Position numbers and translations under genes: made by a program. A stretch of 64,000 nucleotides of DNA. Origin: Siderastrea siderea. Its lineage: Eukaryota; Cnidaria; Anthozoa; Scleractinia; Rhizangiidae. How positions within the stretch are numbered: the stretch's first letter is position 1; each line of letters starts with the position of its first letter. Positions 11,491 through 25,359 of this stretch are shown piece by piece. The notes under the pieces are model-generated. The model made no database searches and was not told the origin of the DNA. It was given only the letters and a program-made list of their open reading frames with translations. The stretch is taken from contig OZ034968.1 of assembly GCA_964030785.1 (NCBI GenBank), positions 29,744,186 through 29,808,185 on the forward strand, given 5' to 3'.

Positions 11491-14400
11491 TATTAAAGTG
11501 GATTGACAAATGAGACTTGGAATACCCAGGAAAAATTTAACTCATAACAAAATTTTTCCAAAATTTGTTTAATGTAGGGAAGAGTTAAAAAAAAAAAACA
11601 CAATGCAGGGCCCCAAAGGGTTTAGCTAGGGCTCACCCCAGGCATCTGGCCTAAAAAATAGGGGGTTTCAGGGATCCAACACAGAAAAATTAGGGTTCTA
11701 AGGCTTCATCGTTTCACTTCAGAGTTCCATTTGAACTAAATCACCATTTTTGTCTGGGCTCCAAGAAAAGACAGGCTTCTGGCTCCGGGCTCCACGTTGA
11801 AAAATGTTGGGGCCTCAGGAGCAAGTCCAGTGTAACTTCTAACATCCGACGTTCACTCCAGTCAAAGTCACTATTTTAATGTCTGCCGTTAGCAGTTACG
11901 TCCAGCATTAGAATTTAGGCAACTCACCCCAGGGCTCCAAGAGTTAACTGAGTAGTGGCAAGATTCACGTTTTTATGCAACCTGAATTGTTTCATCACGA
12001 CACCAGTCATCAATTTGGTAATGGCACATTATGCACTGCTAACTGAGCAGTATAAGAAAGTTAGCAGTAAAAATCAAAATACTCAGACTTTTGACCAAAT
12101 TCTTTGTATGTCCAGATTGATCAAACGTTTCGATTTCAGTCCAAAGCTATGAATCGAATGGACTAGCATTTGGGATGTCGATATATAGAAGACATTACAA
12201 GGCGACACAAAAATATGAATTTTATTTTCGAGTGGTAAAAACACAACAGTTTAAAAGCCGAAAATGACGTCATCGATATGCTCACTAGTGAGGACATGGA
12301 AAATACGCCACTCGAGTCCCGGATGTAGTTTCCACTAAAACACTCTTGTCTATATAATAAAACACGTTCCTAATCCTTCTTTCAAATGTGAAGAACTTGA
12401 GATATTTTTGCGAACTCTTTACGTATTCGTCTAAGATTCGAGTAGTTAGTTACGTCGGTAAACCGCTTTTGAATTAAGTTCCTATCCAAAATATTCCGAA
12501 TTTTTATGACTCGACTGTTTACAGGACCGCTAGCGGTAGCTATTAGCTAAGCAAATATAATCAAACGGGGTTTGAACATGCCATTTTCAATTGTTTAATA
12601 AACAAATTATAAACGATAACCATAATCAAAATCTTTAAGTATTAAAGCTTCTGTTTGCTATAAAAATTTACGATAAGAGCGATATACCCGATATCAAAGT
12701 TGGCATTCGTTTACTGTAATCGAAAATCTTAAAATATTCGCTGAATATTGCAAGCTCGAACGTCACAATATATAATCGAATATCGTTTACTTATAAAGTT
12801 GTACGATCAATCAATCTTGAAATTTTGTAGTTCTTAAAATTATATCTTTTAGTAAACAAACGGAGATCTGATTTAACAGCATATCGGTCAAGAAAGTTTG
12901 CTCATCACATATGAAGATATGAATAACAGGTTTGACAACAGCAAAACGAGGATCTTGAAACAGACGGACCCGACGTCACTTGTTCGTTCATTTCTACCGT
13001 TCGGATATCGAATTGTTAAAATACATTCACGTATTTTTCTGTTAGGGGGTACAAAGACCAATAAAACCGTTACTCAGTGCTCTTATTCCAGACGTGCATG
13101 CCTTTCCTTATGAGACAGATCTGTCACGATGAAATGTGTATTCAATTATTAGCACAGCAAGCCTTCGTCACACATCATCTTTGTGTGCATATCGATTATG
13201 AATTCCCATTCGCGCTCAATATTTACACAACCTTTATCTCAAATCACCTTTCCTCCGTACCTAAAAGGCCAGTAAAGTACTTACCGTACCTTGAAGCTAA
13301 GAAATGGCAATCTTTAAGGTTCCAACATAACCAAAACAAAACGAAAATGTGTAATAGTCGACGTAGCGGATTAACTATTTTGCAGTCCACTGGGCTGTTA
13401 ACGAGTTACCCGCCTCGCGCACGCATGGAATGTTAGGAGAATTTGCATTAACGGCAATTTTCAAATGACAGTTTCATTTTTCCTTTTCACGATAATGTTT
13501 ATTTTACAATATTTTATTTTGTACTAGAAATAATCTAACCTTAGGAATGTTTTATTTGCTTTCAAATAATGTGAATGCAATGACAGTCATCCTTCTCAAG
13601 AATTGTACATTTTCGTTTTAATCATTGACCCATGTATTTCGAGTTCTCAATACTTGACAGTTAAACTAAAAACCGCAAACCGGCGTTACAATGCGGCATT
13701 TCAGACCATAGCAGATATGATTTTGCTTGAAAGAAGGGGCAAGTAAATAATATTGAACTGGTGTCTGAACAAACCGCAACTTCATGTCCACTTCTTTATG
13801 TCTGAATTAATTACAATAAATCGAATGCGACAAAACGCTTGATCGAACACGATGTCCGTTTCCCACCGCATCAGACACCGCACCTTGACTGGGCCAGCGG
13901 CTACCAGCAATGAAAGGGTCGTTTCTTCTAGTGAATCTTTTTTTCTTTTAAAAGCATATAGGTGCTAATGTCGCTAATATTGGACTTTTTCAAAACTAGG
14001 TAATCTCCCAATTTGAACTATTTGTTTTTGATTGCCTAAAATCGCTGGTATGAGATAGAAAACATAAGAACCCACTACTGCAAGGAATGTTTCGTCAACT
14101 CTGACAACGTTATCGAGTGACTGTCCTTTCCTTAGTGATAAGAATCGCTATCTAAAAATTAAAATCTCAACCATACTTGACCACACTCTTATCACTTCTT
14201 ATTTTACGTATTCTGGAGTTTCCAATTTCCCATGATAAAATGTTAGAACCACAGAACCAAGAAAACAAAAGTTCATTTGTTTTCGACTGGCCACATTCTT
14301 TGTTTCACGTTAAGGACAATACGATTATTCTTTATGATCGAGTAGGAGTCAAAATAACAATTCTCTCAGCTTTAAACTAATTAGCAGCATATTTTAACAA

Positions 14401-16380
14401 AATATAATAGATGTGAGTAATTAACGCCGAGCTTCTGTCGTTAAGGACACACGTAGAAGAACATGAAATTTAAAAAAAAATGTCACAAGGCCACAAAGTG
14501 TAGCGAGGAACAGCGATTGGTCCCTGGCAGGAGCATTTTGCCTCTGGCAAAAAAAATCGTTTGCAGATCAATTTACGCTTTATGTTCCTGTTTACGTGTT
14601 TGCTCTGGTTCTGGTTTTTGTTTTACCAAAAAGGAGACATTAGGACCGGTACGTGTCGATCACTGTCATTTATGAATTCATAGGAGTGGCATGGGGTCTG
14701 ATGACACCCCTTACAGTGTCATGCGGTTGGCATTATGGTGCTGATTTCTCTGAAAGGCTTACGACTGAGGAGAGTTAACTGTGGACTGATTGAATAGCCA
14801 TAACTTTTCCTTCTCTGTCGCTTCACATCAGAGGCCTTATTCCCCGAATTGAAAGTCCCTTTTTTCCACAAAAAAATTTAAAATGTGTTGTTTCGTCAAT
14901 CGTACACAACGAAGACAAAAGAGAAGGTAAGCATCTGTTGGGTTCACAAATTGTCTAAAAGTAATGGCCCTAAAATTGGCTTCGGTGACGAGCAGATCAA
15001 ACAGATAACAAACTTCATAAACTTGACCTCTGTGGCTTTGTGTGAATTTTTCACCCATAAAAAACCTCTGCGTGTATTACAACTGTTAACAACTGTTCTT
15101 TCTTGTATTAAATGTTCACATTTTACGCGCCAAGTTAAATTAATTGCAGCTCGTACGATGTTATGAAAATATCATCTCAGAACTGTCTGGCAATCACTAC
15201 AGCAGCATCAGTCCGAAAACCTAAGCCACTACCTTTACTTTGTATCTTTTGTCTCTGATAAACCCGTCACTACACGTTGAAAGCTTGTTATTTAAATGGC
15301 GTGACTGACTAACTGACTGACTGATCATGACTAACGCAGCCGAAACGCAGCCACTGATTATGAGCTCCATGTATTAAAGGACTGGCTGTTGAGATCTAAA
15401 CACCCTCAGGCAAGCATACCTGATCTGAGGTCATCCTAGGGTTTGTCCAATATGAGTAGGAAAGACACCTCGCGTCGTAGGAGAAGTACGCGGGAAAAAA
15501 ATGACAGACTAACTAAAATGCATGAAATACCACACTGTTGAAAAGGCAAAGTGATCAAGGCTGAGCCAACCTCGTTCCCAGGGTCTCTCTCTTCACCCTC
15601 GGTTTCTGAAACGGAGACTTTGCACCAGCTCGCGGCTTCGGTGCCATTTGAACACAAGCGATCGACACCCTGCGTCAACATCAGTTTTTTCCACATGAGA
15701 CAGGAGTCAAAACTGTATTGATTCATAGTTTGAGTGCTTTAGTTTATTGTTGAACAAAACGTTTCCGAATCAAAAATTCACAATGGCAAAACCTTTCTAA
15801 ATACTGCCAAGTAGATTTGAATCATGTATCATGCAATGCATTCCCATGAAAACCGACTAAAAATGTGGCCAAAAAGTACATTAAAAGAGACGCGATATCT
15901 TAGGCCCCGTCCACATTAGATGCGTTGTTGTTTGAAAACGCTATTTTTTTGCCGTTTTGCCGATCATCGACACAAAAACGATCGAAAACAGAGTCCGCTC
16001 TCTTGAGCTCTCTAAATGCATGAGTGTGGGCGTCACTATGTCCTTTTTATTTACGTTTTCCAACTCTTACCTTGTCTTCGGGGACAGAAATTGCTAAGAA
16101 GCTCCTTGAAACTCTTGGTTTTTATTTAAATTGTTCTACGCTTATACAACCAGCAAACTGCAATATTGCATTAGAAGTCACAGAGTTTCGTGTTCAAAAA
16201 TAACCAAAAGAACCTGATTTGAACATGATTAAAATGTAAGCAAGTAAATGTTAGTTTTTTTTGGAACTACTCAATAAGAGAACCTAGCTTAAAAATGGGT
16301 GCACGCCTGTCCACCCATTCCACACAAGAGTTTCGTATTTTCTAGCGCTTCAAAAGCACGGATTTCATTTGTCTTTTGAT

Positions 16381-16796
16381 CAGGGGCACCCAACGAGAAA
16401 AATTTAGCAAAATAGTTGAAATATCATTTCTGCTTTCTTATATTGATTCAGAGCTTTTTACAGGCGTGTAAGCTAATACAGATTGATCTGTTCGGATTTT
16501 CTAGCTGAAAATTTAGGCCGTAGAAAATTCAAGGAAACAAAATCCTATCCGCCGAAACTTCCGAGCTTCTAATAGGCTCTCCGAAAATGCTACAACGCTG
16601 ACTTTATTTTGCACTCAAAACGACATATTTGTCCCTCCGAAAACAATAGGAACTAACACGTCCTCTTGTTACGAACGTCCGACGTGATGTTTCGCCGGAG
16701 AAATCTCTCTCTTCACTGCCATTAAATCAGAATATCTCAGGCGATTTTAGGCCTCCCGAACAGATATTCTCCGAAACGAATCGTTGGGTGCCCCTG
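16381..16796. mobile_element. MITE with CAGGGGCACCCAACGA terminal inverted repeats
   Basis: A perfect 16-bp TIR, CAGGGGCACCCAACGA at the left and TCGTTGGGTGCCCCTG at the right, bounds a 416-bp non-coding element. A diverged copy lies at 39193-39601 in a CEP152 intron and shares internal segments such as GAGCTTTTTA and AGCTGAAAATTTAGG. No clear target-site duplication is visible. Confidence 0.8.
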
Positions 16797-16925
16797 TTTT
16801 TATTAAACGAGGACACGTCTTGTTGCTTATGAAACGCGCATTACAAAGTTTATTTTAGCATCCCAGATATTACTCTCTCATTTTACTGAAGAAATGCTCT
16901 TTGGAATCAGATGCGTGCAACAAAT

Positions 16926-17075
16926 TCAGGTGTGAACACTCGATTCAACTCACGATTCTACAGAGCCTTTTATAAACTAGTTTATGAAAGCATGCGTGGT
17001 TTCACCCACCACCACGTTTGTAGGTGTGAACACTCGATTCAAAAGCAGGAGTGGTTTCACCCCCCACCACGTTTG
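16926..17075 (+). repeat. Short direct repeat (GTGTGAACACTCGATTCA ... CCACCACGTTTG)
   Basis: GGTGTGAACACTCGATTCAA appears at about 16929 and 17023. Each copy is followed by GTGGTTTCACCC[A/C]CCACCACG. This is one local duplication with an extra ~40 bp in the first unit. Confidence 0.6.
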
Positions 17076-17500
17076 CTTCGAAACGACTCGTGACGCAACG
17101 ACGTCAGTGAGAAATTCTTGTTGGTGTTGTTGATCAGGCATTGGTTCGTTGGGGACAGTAATGGCATTGTGAAAACTCTCTCGCTGGAAAGAAATGTGTT
17201 TGTTCCCCTATGCCGCGCGTGTATGTAGCAGCTCTCGCAAGGTCTCACATGAATGGCTCGCTACCCTTCGAGAAAACAATAGAACAAACAATATGAACAA
17301 TACCCCTAGCCCCAAACACAATAGCAGCTGCTACACTAGAGGACCACTAGAATTACAAGCTTACGAGAGCTGCTACAGTACTGGCGCGTGTGCGTGATTT
17401 GGCTCGAGTGCGTCTTCACCTTTTTACATGTCCCTGTTAATCATCACTTTGTTTATTTTCCCTTTTTTATATTAAATAGCGTAGGATTCATGAGTGACCG

Positions 17501-18421
17501 CTAATTTTTCTTTTTGGAAGACAACAGTTCTATACAAAGAGGTACAAAAATAATGAGTGCGCTTATTAACTCCGATGTCCCCACTGCTAAGGCGAAACCT
17601 TTCTCAATGCGGTCAAAGTAATACATTACTGAAATCAAAGGCACGCTCCAAACAAGTCGATAAAACACTGCTGCTGTTGGGAAAGACTCATTCCCGTCAC
17701 CCCCGCCCATGACCTGAAGCCAGCCTATCACGACATTCGACATGAAAAACAGAGCTACCAAGCCCTTGGTAAAGCCTCCAAACGGATCCAGGCACAAGGC
17801 ATCGCGTGCAATCTCAGGTTGTGCCAAGAAGGTGAATGAGACCGCTATTTGAAAGTAGCCAATGATTTGCGCGCAATTTGAGGACCATTTTTGCTTGGGG
17901 CTGAGGATTGAGAGCATGATCTCCGTGATCTCTCCCAGACACTTCCTCGGGGAGGCGCCGGGAGTATTACGTGACCAGATTATGTAGGTAGCTACGGCCA
18001 ACGTAGAATCGAGTAGCACGAATGTTAAGGCGAAAATAAAGGGAATCAGTGCCTGTTGGTAGAGCCATATCAAAATTGCTGAGACCAAAAACAACCTCTC
18101 AGGCACAGTTCCTAGAATTGCTCCGTTTCCGATGACCATGGGACTGGACCTCGCTGTCACGATATACAAGAATCCAATGACAACCAATAAACCACAGTTC
18201 AACCGCACATACTCGCTCTCGCGACTGCTGAGCTTCATGTCGAAGAAAGCAAAGTTGAGGATCTGTGGGAAGGCCACACCAAGAACACCGCTGACAAAGT
18301 AGGCCAAGAACGCAGACCAGGCTGTGAACGTGTGGAGGGTAGCAAGTTGTTTTCTCGGGGGTAGAGAGAGCATGGATCTGAACCAGTTAACTTCAGCGGG
18401 ACTGTCAGAATCAACTGTTGC
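17501..18421 (-). CDS. Polytopic membrane protein, internally duplicated; final exon only
   Basis: The frame runs from a splice acceptor (CTCTAG|GCA at 18421) to a TAG at 17501: 306 codons in one exon. The first Met in the exon is at 18373, but the frame continues upstream to the acceptor, so a 5' exon is missing. About eight hydrophobic segments are visible, arranged as two similar halves. Half one has VIGFLYIVTARSSPM followed by VPERLFLVSAILIWL; half two has VIGWLQVMGGGDG followed by FYRLVWSVPLISVMY. The chain ends in a Lys-rich SSKKKN tail, which could be a dilysine-like ER retrieval signal. I do not recognise the family, and no catalytic motif stands out. Location in an endomembrane or the plasma membrane is inference. 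Confidence 0.7.
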   Translation of the reverse strand, partial: ATVDSDSPAEVNWFRSMLSLPPRKQLATLHTFTAWSAFLAYFVSGVLGVAFPQILNFAFFDMKLSSRESEYVRLNCGLLVVIGFLYIVTARSSPMVIGNGAILGTVPERLFLVSAILIWLYQQALIPFIFALTFVLLDSTLAVATYIIWSRNTPGASPRKCLGEITEIMLSILSPKQKWSSNCAQIIGYFQIAVSFTFLAQPEIARDALCLDPFGGFTKGLVALFFMSNVVIGWLQVMGGGDGNESFPTAAVFYRLVWSVPLISVMYYFDRIEKGFALAVGTSELISALIIFVPLCIELLSSKKKN

Positions 18422-20982
18422 CTAGAGTAATATAAACAGTAATACAAGTTAGTTGTTCCACAGAATGGCGCTTGTCTATCAGTTATTTGTAATTTTTGTT
18501 TGTTTGTTTTGTTTGTTGTAATTTTTAGTATTGAAAGCAGTCTGCAATACTCTGTTAAGAGTGAAGACTTAACTGGCAAATAAATAGATAATTATTCCGC
18601 GAGCGCTTTGGATAGGAGATGATGTGCGCCTACCTCATTTGCTACAAGCGCGAGTGGAATATTTGTTTTATTAAATGCTCAACTTCGCTAATCGTTGCTA
18701 AATTTTTTGGCCATATTTTTGGGGGAAATGTTCGCTTTGCGGCGAAAACTTTTGAACGCCGATGTATTCAATTTTCTAATGGCTACTGGCTGATAACCTG
18801 TGTGCCGTGAACCAAGCAGAGAACTAGAAACTCAACTACCGAGATCGAGAATTTGATAATTAATTTATAATGACTCGCTGCGAAAGACGCGAGAATAAAC
18901 CTCTTGTCCAGGGGTACTCCCTTGTATTAGCTAGATAGGTAGATATGGGTATGTTTTTGGAGCCATTTTGGTCTGAAATAATGTATAACGGTTTCAAGAA
19001 GTGCATCGCACACCCCACTCAAATCGGGGAGTACCCCCCTCCCCCCTTGGCCTATGGTGCACCTATCAATGAGCTATCGTGCATAGCAGGTAAGAGTCAC
19101 GCAGCATTTCAGGATGTGAACTGTTCGTAATTAATGGCTTACAACAGTATATCTGGATCTAAATTACGACTGCGTTACTTTTTGAAGTCTCGAAAACGTT
19201 GCGTGACAACCCAAATAGCGACTGCCCACAGCACTCTGGTCTCACGCGAAGCCTCGCGGGACGCCCGTCAGCAAACTAACTCAGGTTTCTGCATGCATCT
19301 TTTCGCTAAGTAATGCATGGTTCAATTTTACCTGTTACCATCCCCCCCGGGCAACTCCGTGGACAAGTCCAGCCCTTCGGTCCCAGGGTGGGGAATTGTT
19401 TGAAGCCGTCTTGTCCCGGGGGGAGGGGGGTGGGGCAAATCGAAAATAACTTCTTATTGTTCTTATGAAGTACGTCACTTCTCGGTTGACGCCTGACCGC
19501 GTTGAAAAAACTGCCTATTTCCGTTGAGAATCTCTAGAATTCTCTAGAATTCGACTGTGTTCGAAGGTTCTTTTATTTTAAATTGTTAAACGAATGTGCG
19601 TTTGATGCGTACTCGAATGGATGGCGTTCGTCACAAACAAAGAAATATTTCTTCAGCGTATTTGTGTCTATACTGAGACGAAAACGGATGCACGGCTTGA
19701 TATTAAGCAGAGGTCTCAATCCAGTGTTCATTCTTATGAAACAAGCAAAGAAAAACTCAGTTTGTTCACGGGCCTCTTGTGCGTATGTGCTATATTTAGA
19801 ATAAATCACGTGACGAAGAACATTTCTTTACTCGCTAGCCGTATGCCATTATACTTTCTCGATTGCGTTTTTCTTCAGTTTTTTTTCATTCTAAAAGTGA
19901 CATTCTGATGTGGGCGAATCCTTTCGTTTGCTTCTGAAACTGTCAATACTTCTGACTGTAGTTGGTTGAAAAATCATTCTGTCGGCGAAATGTGTCAGTG
20001 AAGCAGTCCCGCATGGACTGTCAGGAGTGGTATCCTCCAGTTGCCTCAACCCTAAAGACCTCTTGAACTCACATCTTTAATTAACCGGCCGTCGCTATGG
20101 CGACCGCCGGTTTATAAAATGGGCACGGATTTGTCATGATAGTCAGTTGGCTTAACATACGAACAAAGTGCTGTAAAGCTTGTGGTACGGGTACTCAAGA
20201 GCGGTACTGTCTTATATAAGCCGCATGCGCATATTAGTCTGCTGAATGTTACCTTCGTGTGTTCTTGTCTTTTAATTTACAGTATTTAAGATATCAACGA
20301 CGAAGGGTTGTTAAGTTTGGGGTTTTTTTGTATTTGTCTTGTATAACGCATGCGCAATTGAGTAAACCAGCTAATAGGATGGAATGCGAAATTGGCTGTG
20401 TTGTCTGATCTAGTTAGTGGTTATGGTGAAAATTTTTTTAGCGCAGGAGTTTTTTTATTGGGATTGACATTTTGAGGGTGTAAAAATGTGGGAGTCCGAA
20501 GGATTTGTGAATGTCAGGAGCATATCACGCTCCTGTGAATGTCATTTGCTTTGAAAGTTGCGTTTTGTCTAGGAGCGGTGTAATATTGTGCTGCGTGAGA
20601 GGGGGTTTCCCTTGCCGTTTTATGGGGGGGGGGGGGGGGTGGTTTGCGAAGTGGATTGTAAGGTTTCTGATTGGCTAACTTGTATTTCGCAGCGGACAAA
20701 AAGGACAGTTGCGTTTTGCCGGCGTGGGCTAGGAAGAGAAGGAATTGGTACTAGTATGATGATGCAATATTAGTGGATTGCACCATCAGTACATGATAGT
20801 TCCGACTTGTGAACGGAGAGAGATCAGTGTTTATTTGAGGCGAGAAGTTGATACGAAGGAATCGTCGTTAATAAGGAGATCAATTAATAGGGTACGTGTT
20901 ACGAGTCTTTTTGCATTGAAAGAACGAAAATATCTGAATATTATTGACGGATTTGTGTGGTTTGCGTGTGGTGTACGCTAAA

Positions 20983-21135
20983 GGCTACGAGCAGTCTCTC
21001 TTTCCGTTCAGAGATAGTGAAGGAAAAGAAAAACAAGCGAGTGAGCGCGAAATCGATTGCGGCTCGACAGGCGCGTTAGCTTTCAAAGACGTGGGCGACT
21101 TTCGTGCCCGCTCGCTTGTTTACTTTTGCAAGGGG
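20983..21135. mobile_element. MITE copy, CTACGAGCAGTCTCTCTTTC family
   Basis: The left end matches CTACGAGCAGTCTCTCTTTC, the TIR of the intact foldback at 61061-61230. The inner arm GCGAGTGAGCGCGAAATCG also matches that family. The right arm CGCTCGCTTGTTTACTTTTGC is recognisable, but the outermost right end is lost. Confidence 0.6.
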
Positions 21136-22840
21136 ATTCCCGGGTTAGCAAACCGGATTTAAACATCACGTCATGAGATATGCCTTGACGTGCCCCATAC
21201 TCTGACGATCTGCTCGAGCTCGTGTTTATCAAGCGTTATATTGTGATTCTACTGCTATGTTCACTGTTTGTATTTAAGGTCTAGGCACAACAGACAACTT
21301 CGTCGTCGCTGTGTGAGCATTCTCAGTTGTGGACGAATTTATATCGACATTCAACGTTTGAGTGAATTTGCGTTTTTTAGCACAAATAAAAGCGATAAAA
21401 AAGATAAGCTGAGTCATCAGAGTTTAAACATTACGTCATCCAGTAACGCTATAGTAAAAATGTTGTGTCACACAATCACACTTTTCGTCACGCCGGTTCG
21501 TATAAATAGAGGATCGCGCTAACATTTGTGAAACCTAGGGGTGGGGAGGGTCAGAATAACCGGTTAAAATGTCCAATAGGCTTTCTTGTTTAATAAATGT
21601 TACGACGGATTGATAAGTAGTTGCCATCTCCGTACATCACAACACTGATATTCCTATTGTACGGCTATATGTGACAAATATAGTTATTTATATACGACTT
21701 ATGTTTTGCGTGGGTTGTTTGGAGCAGAAACACAGAATTTCGTGTAAGTCCGGTCACGCGATATTAAATACCCGATCTGAAATGCTCTTAGAGTACATAA
21801 ATGCCTCTGACATTCGTCATCCTTTCTTAGTAGCGTAGAGTTAACTTCATAAATGAAAATTTGTGGTAGATACAAGCCGATGATTCTATTGATTTCTTAT
21901 AACTTCAAGTATGCTAATCCATGCCCTGTTGTAACAACGGGTCACCTCTGTCTAAACCACGTATTCATAATTATTAAGGAAACCTGTATTTTTTACCTCA
22001 TTTTGCCTTCGCTTGCGACTTTGTTGTCGTCTGCTGATGGCTGCATCGCCAGCACGTGAAACCTGTTCCTCCATATTATTAATGCTTACACTGCAACCGA
22101 CTGTTGACCGTTTGGGCTTCGATGATTTAATAGTCCAACACAATAGATCCTAATATATTCAACCACGGTCATATTCCGTCAGCAGACCGTCATGCGCCTC
22201 TGGCCTGATAATCACGAAAGCCCCCAAACTTTTCGGACCGTACCTGGACTCTGGACTTGAATTTTCAGGGTGTGTTAGTATAGGGTGTGATAGTACAATT
22301 AAGACAAAAGGAAACGGAATTAAAATCAACTTTTTGAAATACCTTCTGATCGTTGCTTCTTTTTTTTCCTTTCACACGAAACCACTTGTAAGAAAACTCG
22401 GCTAAAAGAACTAATTTATTTAAGGTCAGAATTCGTCGTAAGTTAAAGCACATTGAACACTTAAATGCTTTTCCCATAAGCACAAAGAACCTGAATGCAG
22501 AAAAACGGAAATAAATAAATGACATAATATCAATACATTTCAACTTATCATTTGCATTCTATCTCATTTCATCGCTACACCTCCAGGGGGAAAACTTGTT
22601 TCATTTAAGCGAACATTATTTATATTTTAATGTGAATAATTGAAATAATTTTAAGGTCTAGGCAATATTGTTATCAGTATGTTAATTAAAAAAAAAATCG
22701 AAACACAACAACGGTTGAATAGAAGTTAACGTTTCTTGTGTTTGTATTTATTTGTAATTAGTTAAATTCGTCACAGGGTTGTTATGCAACACACTGAAAC
22801 TAAACCCTAATAAGCTTGAGGAAGCAACCGACATTTATAG

Positions 22841-22882
22841 AGGTCGCCACTTGAGCCCTCGCGAGGGCTCAAGTGGCGACCT
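22841..22882. repeat. Perfect 42-bp palindrome with no spacer
   Basis: AGGTCGCCACTTGAGCCCTC-G is followed directly by its exact complement. It is flanked on both sides by the direct repeat CTAAACCCTAATAA (about 22799 and 22902). Confidence 0.9.
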
Positions 22883-24575
22883 CGTCGGCTGTTTTCTCAG
22901 GCTAAACCCTAATAAAATCGAAGCATCTACCTATAAATATTACAAAACGAACAAAATGTTCTTCGCAAGGTCGTCTACAGGTATACAAACATGTGAATTG
23001 GCGGACTAAAACTATGGACTTTTTGGAATTCCAGTGGGTGTCACCACAAAATTTTTCTAGCAGTGTCACATGGTGGGATGGCGGGGGGGGGGGGGGGGGA
23101 GGGCGAGGGTAATGCCGTTCGCGGTTCTCCTTTCCTTTCTTTTCCCTGAAGATTTACTCCCTATTTTGTGATTTTCTCAAACAACACGGTTGGAGGACAA
23201 GTCAACGAAATTATGTATCTCATAGCCTCTCTTCGCAACTTGTTTTGATACGTTGGGTGTAACATAAACTGTTTCTCTCCGGCAATGTTCCGGTCACCGC
23301 TTCAAATTGCCTCGTTTCAAACAGTACATTAATCCTCATCCAGCGAGATAAAATGTTAAGAAAGAGACAGTTTATCAAGTGAAATCTCCCTTTTGGTTTA
23401 GCAAGTGACTTTATGTAGAGTAAAAACAAACAAACAAATAAACAAACTATTTAACGACAAGAACGATATTCCAAGCTTGTTTGGTGTGAAAGATTTTACT
23501 CAGCATCATCTTGGGCTCTACATGATTTTAATTTCTCTATCAGAACACAACATTTTTAATGCTTTTTGAAAAAGGCTAGTGTAATTAGCTTGTAACGTTC
23601 AAGAATAAACAATGCGCAAGACAAAACTGTGCTTGTACAGGTACGAACTTGAACAATGGGCCGGCCTTAACTCACTTGCTATTCAGTGATCAGAATCTGA
23701 CTTCTCTTTACAATACCAATCTTCTGTTGAGTAGACATGCTGTAAGAAGGCAAATCATTAACTACAATGCTGGGTTCACAATAATATTATTCCTGTGACC
23801 TACCTACTGAGTTGCATTTGTTACGGAAAGGTATTGAGAAGTCACATACTCATCACTGGTAAGGGTAAAATACTTTCCAAGGACTTGGAAAATCTAGCTC
23901 TCTCTGTTTGGGTCTATCTACATTGGTACAACTTACTCTAGCAAGTGTCACATAACCACACAGACCAGGTAGTCTAGAACATGCCAAAATCAATCACACA
24001 TGTACTCAGTTCAGTTCATTTAACATTGCTTGTGTTGTAAGGATCTTTAGGGGGGGGGGTCTAACTTTTGAACATGTGAAAAAACATCAATGCGTAGCCA
24101 TTAAAAAGAGAGCTACTGGACAGTACAGTACATGGTACAATTTGCTTCTTTAAAACAGTATTTGCAACACAATTGCAAGCAAACATTGTATAGTGTAAAT
24201 CTGCTGTTTTTTGTGGACATAAGAATTTAAATCTTTGGTCAAATAGTTTTTTTTCCTTTGACAAGAGATAATGACACAAGAATAATTATTACAGTACCTT
24301 TTCTTAAAAAAGAGTGAAATCACTTGGAAGCTACATCATTGGTCATTTTAATTGCAAGGTTTCCAAAGAAAGAAGAAAGAAGGACGAATTTTTTTAGCAC
24401 ACTGATAAAAAAAGGAGTGGTCTCACAACCACTGAGATGTGCCTAAGTTACCTTGTGAGCAGAGATTTCTTGGTTGCCTTAGATGCCACCATGCAATAGT
24501 AACACCAGTACAGAGGGTTGCCAAGAAACCTCTGTTTTCAAGGTTGTCTAATGTTAGTCTAGCAACTAATAATAA

Positions 24576-25050
24576 TTGAAGGGCCCGGTGGAAAAAGGGC
24601 GTAAGTGACGATTTGAGGTTAAAATCGAAACTGCTCCTATTTAGCTGAACATTGGCACACAGGCTGGTTTTCATGTGAGGAACGCCGTTGCGCACTTATT
24701 TCTTGACCTGAGATCTAAAATTTGAAGAATTAGCGTATTACTTTTGCTTAAAACTGACACAAAGAAAACAACAGGACCGCGGATTCTAGGTTGAATTCCT
24801 TTGTTTTAGTTCAGGCAGAGAACAAAAGAAATCTTTCACGCATCACTTGAGCGAGTTCAGTTCAACAACACTTTTCACGCAAAAGTAATATGCTAATTCT
24901 TCAAATTTTAGATCTCAGGTCAAGAAATAAGTGCGCAACAGCGTTCCTCACATGAAAACCAGCCTGGGTGCCAATGTTCAGATAAATAGGAGCAATTTCG
25001 ATTTTAACCACAAATCGTCACTTACGCCCTTTTTCCACCGGGCCCTTCAA
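24576..25050. mobile_element. 475-bp foldback element with ~160-bp arms
   Basis: The ends TTGAAGGGCCCGGTGGAAAA and TTTTCCACCGGGCCCTTCAA are perfect inverted repeats. The arms stay paired inward through the AGATCTCAGGTCAAGAAATA segment to about 24740 and 24885. It is non-coding, and lies just downstream of the TMED7 stop. Confidence 0.8.
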
Positions 25051-25359
25051 TTTGTTGATGAAACTTCAGCAACCTCATTTGTATGCCAGTGTATCTAATG
25101 TTTGTGAGTAATCAACAGAATTGCTGAGATCTCCCCAACAGTCTCTCACTACAATTTACATCAATTTTCAAGATTAAAAACAGTTCATGCTCTCTTACAA
25201 ATGCTCTGCTTCTTTCCATCTTTGTCTTTCCCAGCCTACACAGTTCTGGATCTCCATATAGCTTTTCTCAACTTGCTTCTGATCAGTCACACAAACTTCT
25301 TGTGTTCATTGTACAAATTGAAATAACTACGTTTTCTTGAAGCAGAATCTCTTTACCGT

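Larger units (their letters stand above)
8206..17500. other. Gene-poor intergenic region (~9.3 kb)
   Basis: No frame here has credible length, splice structure or recognisable protein similarity. The stretch is AT-rich, especially 12400-14400. It contains the separate hairpins and MITE listed below, a short (A)n run near 11588, and no RNA gene that I could recognise. Confidence 0.5.
18422..25359. other. Gene-poor intergenic region (~6.9 kb)
   Basis: This should contain the upstream exon(s) of the membrane-protein gene and the 3' UTR of TMED7, but I could not place either. Only repeats and hairpins are supported, including a GC hairpin AACCGGCCGTCGC / GCGACCGCCGGTT at about 20083-20112 and G runs at 20624-20639 and 23083-23099. 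Confidence 0.5.

Noticed and set aside
13077..13436. 119-aa frame in the AT-rich intergenic region
   Set aside because: Composition and lack of splice signals or similarity suggest a chance frame.
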